This document shows, piece by piece, positions 10,496 to 21,755 of a stretch of 64,000 bases of DNA. This DNA is from Chlorops oryzae (Eukaryota; Arthropoda; Insecta; Diptera; Chloropidae). The notes beneath the pieces were generated by a model. It saw nothing but the letters and a program-made list of their open reading frames with translations, was not told where the DNA came from and searched no databases. Location of the stretch: the NCBI GenBank assembly GCA_020466095.1, contig CM035808.1, positions 49,668,978 through 49,732,977 on the forward strand. The letters run 5' to 3'. Numbering within the stretch: the stretch's first letter is position 1; each line of letters opens with the position of its first letter. A program made the translations under genes and the position numbers.

Positions 10496-11878
10496 CTACT
10501 TGTAGAGAGGACTATTCGGAGTTATTTTATTTGCTTGATTATTTTGCAATAAAATAACTTCATCCCTGAATCCTGAGGATTGAATTTGTTTGTAGAGAAA
10601 TGTTTCAGCTGCTTGGAAAATTTCGGAATTCGAAGGTGTGACGAAATTGACCGTACGTTTGAGATGAACACGATGTTTGAGTTTGTAGAAGAATACGTAC
10701 ATGGTAAATACATTGCGCAAAAGTCTTTTCCAACTGGAATACTTTTTAAACTGTATGTCGAGCGATGGCAATAAGTCATTGTTGTGCACAAACACAATAT
10801 GAGGTTTTAACTCTTCAACATCTTTTGCTTGAAATACCTCTGCGTGCGGCCATTTGTCTTCGGAATGCAGTAAAAATTCTGGTCCGCGAAACCATCGGCT
10901 TATAAGGTTGAAATCCAATTTAGTTTTCCATTTCGTAGCATCGTCTGCGACATTTTCCTTACTTGGAACGTACCTCCACTCAGCCAAGTCTGTATGTTCC
11001 TGAATCTCTCCAACACGAAACATGACAAACTGTTTAAAATTGCGGGGATCAGCACGTAACCAGGCAAGCACTGTGTTGGAATCTGACCAGAAGAAACGTT
11101 TTTGAAATGAAATTTGATTCATCGAACAGATCATGTTCGCCAAACGAACACCCAGGACTGCAGCCAATAATTCCATTCGAGGGATCGATAGTATTTGTTT
11201 TGGCGCGGCTTTAGCTTTTGCAGCTACTAAGCAACAAGAAACTCTATTATTGAAGACGATTCTAAAATATGCCACTGCGCAATATGCCCTTTCACTGGCA
11301 TCAACGAAAATGTGCAATTGAATACAAGATCCTGGCTGAATGCCATACCACCTTGGTATTTGAACATTCTCAATAGTTGGCAGTACTTTTACCCATGTTA
11401 ACCACTTTTCAAAGATAGTGTCATTTACCACGTCGTCCCAACATTCAGTTGTTCTCCAAACCTCCTGGAGCAGGACTTTTAAATAGCAAATAAATGGAGA
11501 CAGAAACCCAAATGGATCAAAAATTGACATTAATATTTTCAAGACGTCCCTCTTTGTGGGTTTAATTTTTCCACTCAACACGTCTTTGTTTTGACGATTC
11601 AACTTGAGCGAAAATGTGAAGTTATCAGATGAAGTGGACCACCACATACCCAGGACCTTTTCAGTCGTCATTTCGGTTTTTGATTCTCCAATAAAAATAT
11701 CGTTTGGTTGATTTCGGTACTCACCAAACTCTTTCATAATAGCTCGTGAGTTGGACTTCCAATTACGAATAAGAAAACCTCCCTGCATGTGGATGAATTC
11801 GACTTGTTTTGCCAGCAATAAAAGCTCATCTTCAGTATCTGCACTGTCCAAAAGATCATCAACATAATGATGATGCAA
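10496..11878 (-). CDS. pol: BEL/Pao RT C-terminal part and RNase H (element 1)
   Basis: The frame opens with the RT catalytic box HHHYVDD, so the 5' part of RT is in the preceding frame. After the RT thumb/connection (PFGFLSPFICYLKVLLQ) comes the RNase H region with IFVDASERAYCAVAYF, LLAAVLGVRLA and WSDSNTVLAWL. ENVADDATK follows near the end, an unusual form of the common ENPADxxTR phrase. The frame ends at TAG 10496-10498 in the linker before integrase and continues in the same frame beyond it. Polymerase and RNase H copy the RNA genome into DNA inside the particle. Confidence 0.9.
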   Translation of the reverse strand: MHHHYVDDLLDSADTEDELLLLAKQVEFIHMQGGFLIRNWKSNSRAIMKEFGEYRNQPNDIFIGESKTEMTTEKVLGMWWSTSSDNFTFSLKLNRQNKDVLSGKIKPTKRDVLKILMSIFDPFGFLSPFICYLKVLLQEVWRTTECWDDVVNDTIFEKWLTWVKVLPTIENVQIPRWYGIQPGSCIQLHIFVDASERAYCAVAYFRIVFNNRVSCCLVAAKAKAAPKQILSIPRMELLAAVLGVRLANMICSMNQISFQKRFFWSDSNTVLAWLRADPRNFKQFVMFRVGEIQEHTDLAEWRYVPSKENVADDATKWKTKLDFNLISRWFRGPEFLLHSEDKWPHAEVFQAKDVEELKPHIVFVHNNDLLPSLDIQFKKYSSWKRLLRNVFTMYVFFYKLKHRVHLKRTVNFVTPSNSEIFQAAETFLYKQIQSSGFRDEVILLQNNQANKITPNSPLYK

Positions 11879-14690
11879 AAATTGAATCTACTGCTTTGGG
11901 AAAGGTATCAAGATAATCAAGAGCGTTTATATTCTTGACATACTGTGCTGATGATGGCGAACAAGCAGCTCCGAAAGTCATCACTTGCATGACATAGACA
12001 TCTGGATTCTTGTTTCTGCAGTTGTCACGCCAAAGAAACCGCTGCGCATTCTGGTCCTCTTCTCGAATACGGACTTGATGGAACATTTCCTTTATGTCCG
12101 CTGTAATTGCGAATTGCTTCATTCGAAAACCAAAGAGAACTGATAACATAGGTGACGTGAGGTCCGGTCCTTTAAGCAGCATAGAGTTCAGAGATGTACC
12201 AGAAACCTTTGCTGCAGCATCCCAAACCAATCGGAGTTTTCCAGGTTTATTTGGATTTTGTACCGTAAAAATTGGTAAATACCATACGGCACCGTTGCTT
12301 TTTAGGATTTCCTCATGGGAAAGTTTGCGAGCGTAATTTTTAGAAACTAAATCTTCAATTTGCTGACTTATAATAGGAATTTCGTCAGGGCTGAGTCGTT
12401 TTTCAAGACAATGCAACCTTTTAATGGCCATAGGGTAACTATTGGGAGTTTTTTGATTATCGCTTTTCCACAGCAACCCAGTTTCGTAGCGATCGCCAAT
12501 GCGCTTTGTTGTAGTTTCGAGTAGAAGTTTCGCACGCTTATCATCATTTGAGACTACCTCTTTTACAGGATAACATTCAAGGGAGAAATAGTCATCCACG
12601 AGCTTGTGTAAATCGTACAGTTCTCTATTACAATCGCACTCTCCAACCAGGTAAGCCCCAACCATACCAGAGGAATTGTTATTACAGCCACCATGAATGA
12701 CCCAACCTAACCGGGTTTTAGAAGCAAATGGTTCATTTGTCTTACCTTCTACAAGCTTGAGTGTATTGCAAACCAAGCTATTGTTCAAACCAATGAGAAT
12801 TTGAGGCATAGCATTTTGGTATTCAGCATATTGTATATTTCGCAAGTGCTTGAATCGGTTGAGTTCTTCGCGACTAATATTTTGCATGGGTAATGCTAAG
12901 TTTTTAACTGTTCGAACATTTCGCAAAGAATACCTTTTCGAACCAGGAACTTGCTTCGGAATTGAGAGATCAACTTGCATGGAATCATCTTCTACTCTTG
13001 ATGTTTGGGACGTCCAGGTGAGGCAAAGAGTCTTGAATTCTCCTTGCAGCTCCAGTTTTTTGCTTACATTCTCTTCAATGAGCGTAATGCTAGAACCATC
13101 ATCGAGAAAGGCGAACACGTCTATTGACTTTCCTTTATTGAAAAGTGTCACTGGGACAATTTTGAAATATGTTTGCCTTCCTTGATCATCAGTCGAATGA
13201 CCCACCATAGATGGGTTGACCTTAGAAAGTCCAATGTCAGATTTCGGTTTGAATTTATGCAGGAGCTTATGGTGTTTAGCTTCACAACCTCCTACTGGGC
13301 ATTTATCCTTGTTGCATTGATTGTAAGCATGTTTGGTTAGACACAGACGACATAATTTAAGTCGTCTTACCTTATTCCAGCGATCTACCAGCTTCATCTC
13401 TTGGAATTTGTAACAGTTCTCAAACTTGTGGGGCTTATTGCATAATAAGCACACATTTGTTTCAACTGCTCCTGAATGATCGTGTGAATGAACGTTTCCC
13501 TGTACTTTGTTTTGCAAAGTGACGGGTGAAACTTCACTTATGGCCTCAGCAATCTGGAACAGCCAATTTGAAAATGTGGATATTGACTTTACTTGACATA
13601 CGGTGTACATTGCCCAGTAAAGTTTAGTCTGTGCAGGCAGCTTTTCAACGAGTTCTTGTAACAACAAAGGATTATTCATATGCGAAGCCAAATTTGAGGC
13701 TTCCAATGTTGAGCACAAGTTTTTAACACTGATTGCATAGCTGACTAAAGTGTCCAATCTGTCAGCTTTGACAGGAGGCTCCAACCTTACTTTCTCAATC
13801 ATAGCGTTGATTATTGTTTCGGGTCTCCCAAACATCATTTTCAGCAATTTGAGAATTTCTGGGACGTTTTTAGGGATCAAAAGAAGGCTACGCACCACAT
13901 CCAAAGCCTTTCCACGAAGGCATCGTTGTAATCTTAGAAGATTTTCTCCATCGGAAAATGCACATAGCTGAGTACTTTCGTTGAACGCACTAAAGAATAA
14001 CGGCCATTCCTGAGGCTTTCCGGAAAAAAGAGGCAAGTCTTTAGACAAGGCATTTCGCGCAGATAATACTTCCCGAGTTAATCGCCTTTCAGCAGTTTCA
14101 CAAACCTGATTCGGTATCTGTTTTGCTTCTTTCTTAGTTGCTCCCAACGCTTGCTGTGATACCCATTCTTTGGTACGGATGGAGCGAATACTATTACTGC
14201 TATGAGAAGAATCATCCTCATCCACATTCTCATGTAAAGCTTCATACTTTTTTTGGATGTATAGCTTTTCTAATGCCTTCTCTTCGTCAAGCTGCTTCAA
14301 TCTAAGTTCCATGTTGCGTCTTGAAGATACACTGGATCTCGTTGAACCCACTGCAGTTGTATGCTTAGCAGCTGAGTTTACCTTCCTAGGAAGCTCCTCA
14401 CCGAGAGGTAATGGTTTTTTACTGTCGATGACTTCAACTGAGCTTGCGCCTTTGACTGGCTTAGTCACACCCGCCAAACTGGTACCATTTTGAAGAGTGG
14501 CCGCTTGCTGACATGTAGGGCATTCCCAAGGTTGTTCGGCAATCGAACTGGTTACGCCGACACACACAAAGTGATACCAAAGATCACATGTGTCACACTG
14601 CACCATTTCTAGGGAATCTTGCGCACTGCAGAGCACACAGCTATTGTATGTCATCTTCGACTTAGTTCCTGCTGGTGAACGAAATACCAT
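11859..14690 (-). CDS. gag-pol: BEL/Pao Gag, protease and RT N-terminal part (element 1)
   Basis: 943 codons. Residues about 17-60 form a PHD-type zinc finger (CVLC, CDTC, WYHFVC, CPTC). A charged coiled-coil-like stretch is near 130-155. A DUF1759-type Gag core starts at LPLFSGKPQEWPLFF. Zinc knuckles follow (CLLCNKPHKFENC, CRLCLTKHAYNQC, CEAKHHKLLH). The aspartic protease carries FLDDGSSITLI. RT fingers/palm are seen in KLRLVWDAAAK, ITADIKEMFHQV and MTFGAACSPSSAQ. The frame is lost at a T-run near 11876-11880, just before YVDD, by a one-base indel. The start at 14690 is the first Met after the LTR and gives the complete PHD finger. Confidence 0.92.
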   Translation of the reverse strand: MVFRSPAGTKSKMTYNSCVLCSAQDSLEMVQCDTCDLWYHFVCVGVTSSIAEQPWECPTCQQAATLQNGTSLAGVTKPVKGASSVEVIDSKKPLPLGEELPRKVNSAAKHTTAVGSTRSSVSSRRNMELRLKQLDEEKALEKLYIQKKYEALHENVDEDDSSHSSNSIRSIRTKEWVSQQALGATKKEAKQIPNQVCETAERRLTREVLSARNALSKDLPLFSGKPQEWPLFFSAFNESTQLCAFSDGENLLRLQRCLRGKALDVVRSLLLIPKNVPEILKLLKMMFGRPETIINAMIEKVRLEPPVKADRLDTLVSYAISVKNLCSTLEASNLASHMNNPLLLQELVEKLPAQTKLYWAMYTVCQVKSISTFSNWLFQIAEAISEVSPVTLQNKVQGNVHSHDHSGAVETNVCLLCNKPHKFENCYKFQEMKLVDRWNKVRRLKLCRLCLTKHAYNQCNKDKCPVGGCEAKHHKLLHKFKPKSDIGLSKVNPSMVGHSTDDQGRQTYFKIVPVTLFNKGKSIDVFAFLDDGSSITLIEENVSKKLELQGEFKTLCLTWTSQTSRVEDDSMQVDLSIPKQVPGSKRYSLRNVRTVKNLALPMQNISREELNRFKHLRNIQYAEYQNAMPQILIGLNNSLVCNTLKLVEGKTNEPFASKTRLGWVIHGGCNNNSSGMVGAYLVGECDCNRELYDLHKLVDDYFSLECYPVKEVVSNDDKRAKLLLETTTKRIGDRYETGLLWKSDNQKTPNSYPMAIKRLHCLEKRLSPDEIPIISQQIEDLVSKNYARKLSHEEILKSNGAVWYLPIFTVQNPNKPGKLRLVWDAAAKVSGTSLNSMLLKGPDLTSPMLSVLFGFRMKQFAITADIKEMFHQVRIREEDQNAQRFLWRDNCRNKNPDVYVMQVMTFGAACSPSSAQYVKNINALDYLDTFPKAVDSIFASSLC

Positions 14691-14736
14691 TGAGAATCGA
14701 ATATTCCAATTATATTAGAAGAGATATTTTGAAGAA

Positions 14737-15041
14737 TGTTGAACCCAAAGGACTTCGAGAGATTCCTTTACTTAGAGCGGAATTTTCGATCCTGACAGGA
14801 ATTTATTTGAAACCAAAGGATTTTGAGAAAATCCTTTACTAACATGATTTTAAATGAAACCAGAAAAATTTTTGAGAGAATTCTTTACTTTACTTCAAAA
14901 TAGTTTTTCTTCTCGGTTTCTCCTTTTTTCTTTCTTAAGTTTTTTCGACATTATAACAGTTTAGAATCATATTTTTTTATGATATTGTGATTAGAAAAAA
15001 AAACTTAAATTTATAGTTTGGATTTACAAGTTGATCCAACA
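14737..15041 (-). repeat. 5' LTR of BEL element 1
   Basis: 305 bp, TGTTGAACCC...GATCCAACA on the plus strand. It is the 5' LTR because the ORFs run leftward. I could not recognise a convincing tRNA primer-binding site in the bases next to it (minus-strand TTCTTCAAAATATC). Confidence 0.93.
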
Positions 15042-15046
15042 GATGT

Positions 15047-15525
15047 TACTTCTATTATAATAACATCTATATATTATATTAATACGCTAACACAAATCGT
15101 TTCCGCGTTCGTTTAGCGATCCTACTGAACCGATTTTTATACAAAAAACGCCATTGGAAAGATTTTTTTTTTCTAGATGATGTATCATTTTACAGATTCC
15201 CAATCGGTTGAAAACTAAGGCTACAATTCATGTATAATGTTTTCCATAGTGTTGTTGTTGCATGCTCTTCAAATAGCAAGACTGTCGAAATGCACTTATG
15301 TGTGAGTGGCTTTTGTTGTTTTCGTTATTGGTTCTTTGTGATATGCTCTTGCACTTTTTTTGACTTTTTTGAGCGAGGGAGAGTAAAATCGTTAAATTCA
15401 CAATCTGATCAAACGCTCGACAAGGGTTCGATAAATCAATGATTTAAAATTTGACTCGATAGTCGCCGGTTCGCGGATCTATCAGTGCTGGCGGCGAGAA
15501 CTTTTCCTAAATTTTTTTAACTTTA
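15047..15525. other. Flank of BEL element 1: palindromic target, possible Helitron 5' end
   Basis: Directly right of the TSD is AGATGTTA...TAACATCT, an inverted repeat in which the BEL element sits. From 15066 the sequence TCTATATATTATATT followed by an ...ACTGAACCGATTTTT phrase resembles a Helitron 5' end (compare 5582). No matching 3' hairpin/CTRR end was found, so this is tentative. Confidence 0.3.
15432..15500 (+). repeat. tRNA-like module, degenerate
   Basis: This stretch aligns with the module at 38437-38511 (shared ATTTGACTCGATAGTCG / TTTGATTCGACAGTCG and GCTGGCGRCGRGAA). It retains a B-box-like CGGTTCGCGGATCT. No intact cloverleaf is evident, so it is a decayed tRNA-derived segment and not a gene. 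Confidence 0.45.
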
Positions 15526-16048
15526 TTTTTATACCCAGCGTAAGCGGGGTATATTAGTTTTGTGCCAATCTTGTAACAGGGAGAACTAAGCTCCGGAGAT
15601 ATAGAAAAATATATATAGAAATGATCAGGATCAAAAACTGAATCGATTTAGACATGTCCGTCTGTCCGTCCGTCCGTCTGTCCGTCCGTCCGTGATCGGA
15701 TCTCCTCCGAAACGGATGAATCAATGAAGTCGAAATTTGGCACACATGTACTGGTAAACTACGAAAAGGGACATATCCTGGAAAAAAATGGAGGCCGCCT
15801 ACCTCGAGCCACGCCCACAAATAAGCCCAAAAATAAGGTTTTATCGTAACTTGTGAAGTAAAAGGCGTAGAAGCTTCAAATTCGCAACATAGGTTGACAA
15901 AGGCGAAAGAAAGGTGTAGGGAAAAAATTTATGTAGCCCTCCCACGGGCACGCCCACAAATGGAGAGGCAAAACATAGAGCGCCAATAATGTCGAGACGC
16001 TGGGTATTTCGAAGTCGTGCTTGACCGACTTTATCTTTCTTACTTGTT
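15526..16048 (+). mobile_element. DINE-1-like element, family A (copy 2)
   Basis: Starts TTTTTATACCCAGCGTAAGC, with GGGTATATTAG completing the 5' hairpin arm. It has a (GTCY)n microsatellite at 15657-15692 and the ACGCCCACAAAT phrases. It ends with GTCGTGCTTGACCGAC plus 19 nt to ACTTGTT. It is shorter than copy 1 because of internal deletions. Confidence 0.8.
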
Positions 16049-16110
16049 AATTAATGTTTTTTTATGTTCATGAAGAAAAAAAAATTTTCCGCTTAATTTT
16101 TAAGAATGTA

Positions 16111-17403
16111 ACAGGTTGGCTGATAAGTCCCCGGTCTAACAAAGAAAAACACATTTTTTTGTCAAAATTCGTTTTAATTATTCAACATAGTTCCCTTCAA
16201 GAGCGATACAACGATTATAACGACCTTCCAATTTTTTGATACCATTTTGGTAGTACTCCTTCGGTTTTGCCTCAAAATAAGCCTCAGTTTCGGCGATCAC
16301 CTCTTCATTGCAGCCAAATTTTTTCCCTGCGAGCATCCTTTTGAGGTCTGAGAACAAGAAAAAGTCGCTGGGGGCCAGATCTGGAGAATACGGTGGGTGG
16401 GGAAGCAATTCGAAGCCTAATTCATGAATTTTTGCCATCGTTCTCAATGACTTGTGGCACGGTGCGTTGTCTTGGTGGAACAACACTTTTTTCTTCTTCA
16501 TATGGGGCCGTTTTGCCGCGATTTCGACCTTCAAACGCTCCAATAACGACATATAATAGTCTTTGTTGATGGTTTTTCCCTTCTTAAGATAATCGATAAA
16601 AATTATTCCATGCCCATCCCGAAAAACAGAGGCCATTACTTTGCCAGCGGACTTTTGAGTCTTTCCACGCTTCGGAGACGGTTCACCGATCGCTGTCCAC
16701 TCAGCCGACTGTCGATTGGACTCAGGAGTGTAGTGATAGAGCCATGTTTCATCCATTGTCACATATCGACGCAAAAACTCGGGTGTATTGGGAGTTAACA
16801 GCTGCAAACACCGCTCAGAATCATCAACACGTTGTTGTTTTTGGTCAAATGTGAGCTCGCGCGGCACCCATTTGGCACAGAGCTTTTTCATATCCAAATA
16901 TTGATGAATGCTATGACCAACACGTTCCTTTGATATCTTTAAGGCCTCTGCTATCTCGATCAACTTCATTTTACGGTCATTCAAAATCATTTTGTGAATT
17001 TTTTTGATGTTTTCGTCGGTAACCACCTCTTTCGGGCGTCCACTGCGTTCACCGTCCTCCGTGCTCATTTCACCACGCTTGAATTTTGCATACCAATCAA
17101 TTATTGTTGATTTTCCTGGGCAGAGTCCGGAAACTCATTATCAAGCCAAGTTTTTGCTTCCACTGTATTTTTTCCCTTCAGAAAACAGTATTTTATCAAA
17201 ACACGAAATTCCTTTTTTTCCATTTTTTTTCACAATAACAAAAGTTGCTTCACAAAAGACGCTCTATCTCACAAACTAATTGACTTACAGACGTCAAATT
17301 TTGACACGAATCATTTGAAAGTTGCCACTATATAAAAATAATATGCATTTAATACTAGCGACGCCATCTATGTGTCAGACCGGGGACTTATCAGCCAACC
17401 TGT
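16111..17403 (-). mobile_element. mariner element, copy 1 (1293 bp)
   Basis: Terminal inverted repeats of 27 bp begin ACAGGTTGGCTGATA at both ends. TA dinucleotides flank the element at 16109-16110 and 17404-17405. It encodes a DD34D transposase on the minus strand. It is closely related to the copy at 60094-61375, including the untranslated ends. Confidence 0.95.
16178..17223 (-). pseudogene. mariner transposase, one-base frameshift
   Basis: The reading starts at ATG 17221-17223 (Met-Glu-Lys-Lys), and a 296-codon frame from 17068 carries most of the protein. The HTH region is seen in GKSTIIDWYAKF and EIAEALKISKERVGHS. The catalytic residues lie in VTMDETWLY, HQDNAPCH and YSPDLAPSDFF; 34 residues separate the second and third Asp, which defines DD34D. 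Comparison with copy 2 shows one missing C near 17117-17121 (GCCC versus GCCCC), which puts the first ~35 residues in another frame. The rest is open, so this copy is damaged only once. The transposase would cut and paste the element at TA sites. Confidence 0.92.
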
Positions 17404-17540
17404 TATTTTTTTATTATTATTTTTCTTTTAATGGTTTATTTTCAAGTAAAAAATATTTGGAGTGAAATAATATTTAAGCACGTTCCCCAAAACCGGAGCA
17501 ACCATAAACACGAGTGAGCATTTTGACCAACAAATTAAAT

Positions 17541-17600
17541 TCGTTCGTTTAGCGTAATGGTTATGACGTTGGCCCAGCGAACTGGAGGTCAGTCCAAAAT
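17541..17600 (+). repeat. tRNA-like module with A box, 3' part lost
   Basis: TTCGTTCGTTTAGCGTAATGG contains an A-box match (TAGCGTAATGG, 17550-17560). The next bases follow the better preserved module at 38740-38812 and then diverge before the B box. It lies 55 bp before a terminal-like TTTTTTCACTCAGTG|TA (about 17641-17657). Confidence 0.5.
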
Positions 17601-17656
17601 GATTAAATTTTTAACTTATAATCTTAAATTTAGCACGTTTTTTCACTCAGTGTAGT

Positions 17657-19258
17657 AATTCACATTGTAGGTATAAAGCTTCCAGTCCTTGTGCAGCATT
17701 TTTTATTGTTTTGCCTAACATTTGTGCTGGTTTTAATCTCATTTTCCTATCTAATTGTATTAAAACGCACAAAATGTTCATATACAGGTTAATTATTATT
17801 TTTCGAAGGGAGGTTTTTTTTTGACGAAGTTATTTGTAATGGAGTGGGGACATGTAAAAAAAGTTAAAATTTGGATTTTTTGATGAGGTGATGACTTTAT
17901 AGAAATTTATTCTTTTGAGTAAAAATAAAATTGACTTCTACCAATTTTTGCAGATTTCAAGCGCAAATATAACAAAAAATGAAGGAAAAGAAAAATTTTG
18001 TAATATCATCGGGTGTTCAAAAATTCCGGGAGTTTTTCAGTTTGGAGAAAACTTATTCCAGGACCTGCATAACACAATGCTACAGCGTTTCTGCCATTTT
18101 TTTCTGTTGGTTATTTTTTGTTACTATAGGGCCGGCCCACTCATTCCAAAAATGTCAATAGTTTGATGAATTTAAGTAGCTTTTCTGAGATATGGCCCAA
18201 AATGTGAAAAAAGTCAACTTTCTCTACTTTGCCCTATATTTCGGGCCATAACTCAATTACTTTATAAAATAGCCAAGCAGATAGATCTAATTCGGAAAGG
18301 TGGAGACCGTACGCAAATTTTAAGTGCCTAAACGCCACCCTACGACTCTAATTGTGGATTCTATGAGGTCAGAAGGGCCATTTTTCGATCATATTTCACG
18401 CAACTTTCACTCACTTATCCAGCCATATCTTAGAAACCAGCATTTGCACTCAATAATTTTGGCATATAATCACCAGAAGATTGATTTCTCGAAAATTAAG
18501 GCTTATAATCCTGCACTATTTCCTTAGTCCCGTAATGAACGGGACAGGAAAATTTAGAATCCTGTGGGATCTAGCACAAACAGTGGCGACCGAAAATGAT
18601 TCCTTGTTGGGATCTTCAATTCTTTACTACTTACATATATATATCTCTGGCATTAATAAAAATATCGTTATGCAGTTTTTGGTTCCGAGAAAAGAATATT
18701 TCATGTAACAGTTTCACAACTTGAGGCAACGTTTTGCGTGTTTGAAATGATCTCAAAAGTGATTCATGATTTTTTTGTGGAGACGTGAATAATTGATGTA
18801 CCTTCATATTTATTTCATATTTTATTTATGCATATGATTATGTTAAAATTTGACTTTTAAGTTTTTTTGAAAAAATATGGAATTTATCGATAAATAAATC
18901 GGTGGCAGCGATTCTCTGGAGGCGCTTCGAAAAAAAGTTGTTTTGCGGTGAACATCATTAAAGGTTACCGGATCATAAAAAAAAAAAATGTTTCATGTAT
19001 CAGTCACTTTAAAAGTATACCATTCCCTTCAAGACAGAACAAAGAGAATCTGAAATTATTTTTTGTTTCAATTTTTTGATTTGTTCGAAACAAAATCCGT
19101 CTAGAGAAGGAGTTCGGAATTAGAGGGTTAAAAAAATTCAAATATTTGGTCTGGGCAATTCCATAGAATCAGTCTGAAAACTGTATCGCGAGTTACCGGC
19201 ACTTTTAAGTCTTTATTCAGTTAACTACTCCAAGAATCATTTCATTTTTATTTTTTAC
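17657..19258. other. 1.6 kb AT-rich unassigned DNA
   Basis: No frame longer than about 83 codons and no recognisable domain. Repeated phrases such as ATATCTTAGAAACC and CCATAACTC give no element boundary. I see no RNA gene. Confidence 0.45.
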
Positions 19259-20410
19259 TTTTATACCCGACACACTCTGTGCCGAGGGTATATTGCGTTT
19301 GTGTGGTTGTGTGTAACACCAAGAATCAGTCGAGATAAACTATACAAAATATATATAGAAATGATCAGCGTCACCAGGAGATTCGATTTAGACATGTCCG
19401 TCCGTCTGTCTGTTTGTATACAGTTATCTTATCGAAGGAGTTGAGCAATCTTGACAAAATTTGGTAAGCATGCTCACGGGGACATAAGTAAAAAAAAATT
19501 CGAGAATGGACCCAATCGCACCATTTTTAGGGGTACCTCCAGTACTAGGGTCTGTTACGAAAATCACAAAAACTGCTCTAAAATCGAAGTTTTTCAGCAT
19601 ATTTTGATGAAAATTGATATTTGATCATATTTAAAGGCCAGTAATATGATTTCCAAAAATTGGAAAAGTGGGCGTGGCAGAAGGGCAGTTTTCGAAAATT
19701 GTCTCCTACACCCGAAATTCAAATGGGACTTGAACGAAATTTGGCACGTAAACATCCTTCCAAAAAATTTTAAGTTTCATTAAAATATTTAGAAAAAATC
19801 CGATTTTGGGGCACTTTTGAGATTTTTGTGACAGACCCTAGTACTGGAGGTACCCTTAATAATGGCCCGACCAAAAAAAATTTTGGAAGGATGTTTGTGG
19901 CTACAAACGAGGCATAAGTGCCAACTTTTGTTCAAGTCCCATTTGAATTTCGGGTGTAGGAGAGAATTTTCGAAAACGCGCTTCTGCCACACCCACTTTT
20001 TCAATGTTTTAAATTCATAGTAATTGCCTTTAAACATGTTCAAATACCATATTTCATCAAAATATGTTGAAAAACTCCGATTTTAGAGCAGTTTGTGTTG
20101 TTTTCGTAGCAGACCCTAGTACTGGAGGTACCCCTGAAAATGGTCCGATCTGGTCCATTCTTGAACTTGTTCTTACTCATGTCCCCGTTAGCTCGCATAG
20201 CAAATTTCTTCAAGATGAGCTACTTATCTTTCTACTACTCTTTCGAAAAGATAACTGTATACAGACGGGCGGACATGTCTAAATCGAATCTCCTGGTGAC
20301 GCTGATCATTTCTATATACATACATTCTAGTCTATCTCGACTGGTTCTGGGTGTTACACACAACCACACAAAAGCAATATACCCGCGACAGAGAGTGAGT
20401 CGGGTATTAA
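19259..20410. mobile_element. Head-to-head palindromic DINE-1-like element, family B
   Basis: The left half (from 19259, TTTATACCCGACACACTCTG) is a family-B 5' region on plus. The right half (to 20410, ending AGTGAGTCGGGTATTAAA) is a family-B 5' region on minus. The shared phrases ACAGACCCTAGTACTGGAGG, GTGGGCGTGGCAGAAGGG and CGAAATTCAAATGGG recur inverted between the halves. Both outer ends are 5' ends, and no ACTTGTT 3' end is present. Open frames here are by-products of the inverted halves. Confidence 0.7.
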
Positions 20411-21690
20411 AATTAATACTTATAATTCGATTTTTACCAAATTTATCAATACTAAGAAGTAAAAATAAGAATCTATATTGGACTTAAAATATTGAGGAAG
20501 AAAAAAATCTTTCGGCTTCTGCACTTGCAGATAGAATAACACCTCAAACAATGAAATGTGAGCTTGTTGTATTTTCCCATTGAACCACCAGAGTCATAAA
20601 GAGTACTTTCCTTTCCTATAATGGGCGAATAGAGGTCTGTTTTTCATAAGACAAGTTAAGTATGTCAACAGCTCCCAATCGAAATGAACTAAGCAGATCA
20701 AGTAAACATTTTTCTTAACAGTTACAAAATAGCTCCGCTTGATAATTGATTTAAACAAATAACCTTCTTGGATTGTACTTCCAACCGTTCTTAATAAATT
20801 CCTCGCCCCAAAGATAAGTGTCAAAGCAAATATGAAAAAGTTCATATTACCTTATGGTCATTTTAACTTCTACTGACATATTTTTGTTGATAAAGCTGTG
20901 TGATTATGTGTGTGGACATAAAAACAAAGCTCATCAAGCTTTAGCTAAGCTAACAATAAGAAAATCACTAGGCTTACTTAACATACTTGATTTGACAATT
21001 TAGCCATAAAAAGAATTTTAAGTAAACGATTTCCCTGTACAGAAATTAAAGAGATAGCGGGTGTAGCCTACTTATAGGCGCGAAAGGTATCCGAGCTGTC
21101 ATTTGCTTACCAATAAAATGCCAAGAAAGACTTCAAATATTGGCTGAGTGATAAATTCACTTGGCTTTTCAACAAATTCTAATTCAGCTTTCCTGCCATT
21201 ACAACGCGGAATGCACACGCCGAAAACACAAGCAACTTTTTTCGCACAACATTTCTTAGCACAAAACTAACCGCGCAGTCGAAACGCATTGAGATAGTTA
21301 ATGCTTAAGGCGCACGTCCACGCAGATTAATACGTTGCACGAGCCTTTTTTTCTAATCCGTTGCAATTGACTCCTTTTATCGATTTCAACGCACGAAAAA
21401 ACACAGTCGCTGTATTTTAAGTCGTTATTTCTGAAATTCCCCAAAGACGGCCCGCTTTAATCCTGAACGGAAAAGATGTCTGACGAATTGATGGTTTATT
21501 TTTGTATAGTTAATATTTGAATTTATTACTTTTTCTTTTTTTAAATAAGTACACAGCACCCGAGCCAGGCGATGATGCGTAAGAGGAGCCCTACTGTGCG
21601 ATTCCGTGGCCCGCACGATTCCGACAATAAATTCGAACTGAATGCGTAAGTTACGGAAACCAAAACGAATGCGAACTGTATTTCTTTATT

Positions 21691-21755
21691 GAGAGAAAGC
21701 TTTCAAATGAGAGAGAAAGACGAGAGAGAGAGAGCAACGCAGAAAGAGGGAGAAA
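21691..21755. promoter_or_regulatory. GAGA-rich tract
   Basis: GAGAGAAAG, GAGAGAAAGACGAGAGAGAGAGAG and further AGAAAGAGGGAG runs form a dense GAGA cluster. In flies such tracts bind GAGA factor and are common in promoters and Polycomb/Trithorax elements. A simple repeat is equally possible. Confidence 0.35.

Larger units (their letters stand above)
8925..15041 (-). mobile_element. BEL/Pao LTR retrotransposon (element 1), complete with TSD
   Basis: Two near-identical LTRs (303 and 305 bp, TGTTG...CAACA) bound 5.5 kb of internal sequence. The 5-bp duplication GATGT lies at 8920-8924 and 15042-15046. The internal region on the minus strand reads PHD finger, DUF1759-type Gag, zinc knuckles, aspartic protease, RT with YVDD, RNase H and integrase, in the BEL/Pao order. 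The polyprotein is broken once by a frameshift just before YVDD and once by an in-frame TAG at 10496-10498, so this copy is probably inactive. The LTRs differ at only a handful of positions, so it is a fairly recent insertion. Confidence 0.95.

Noticed and set aside
14700..14736. Primer-binding site of BEL element 1
   Set aside because: The bases next to the 5' LTR do not begin TGG and I could not match them to a tRNA 3' end.
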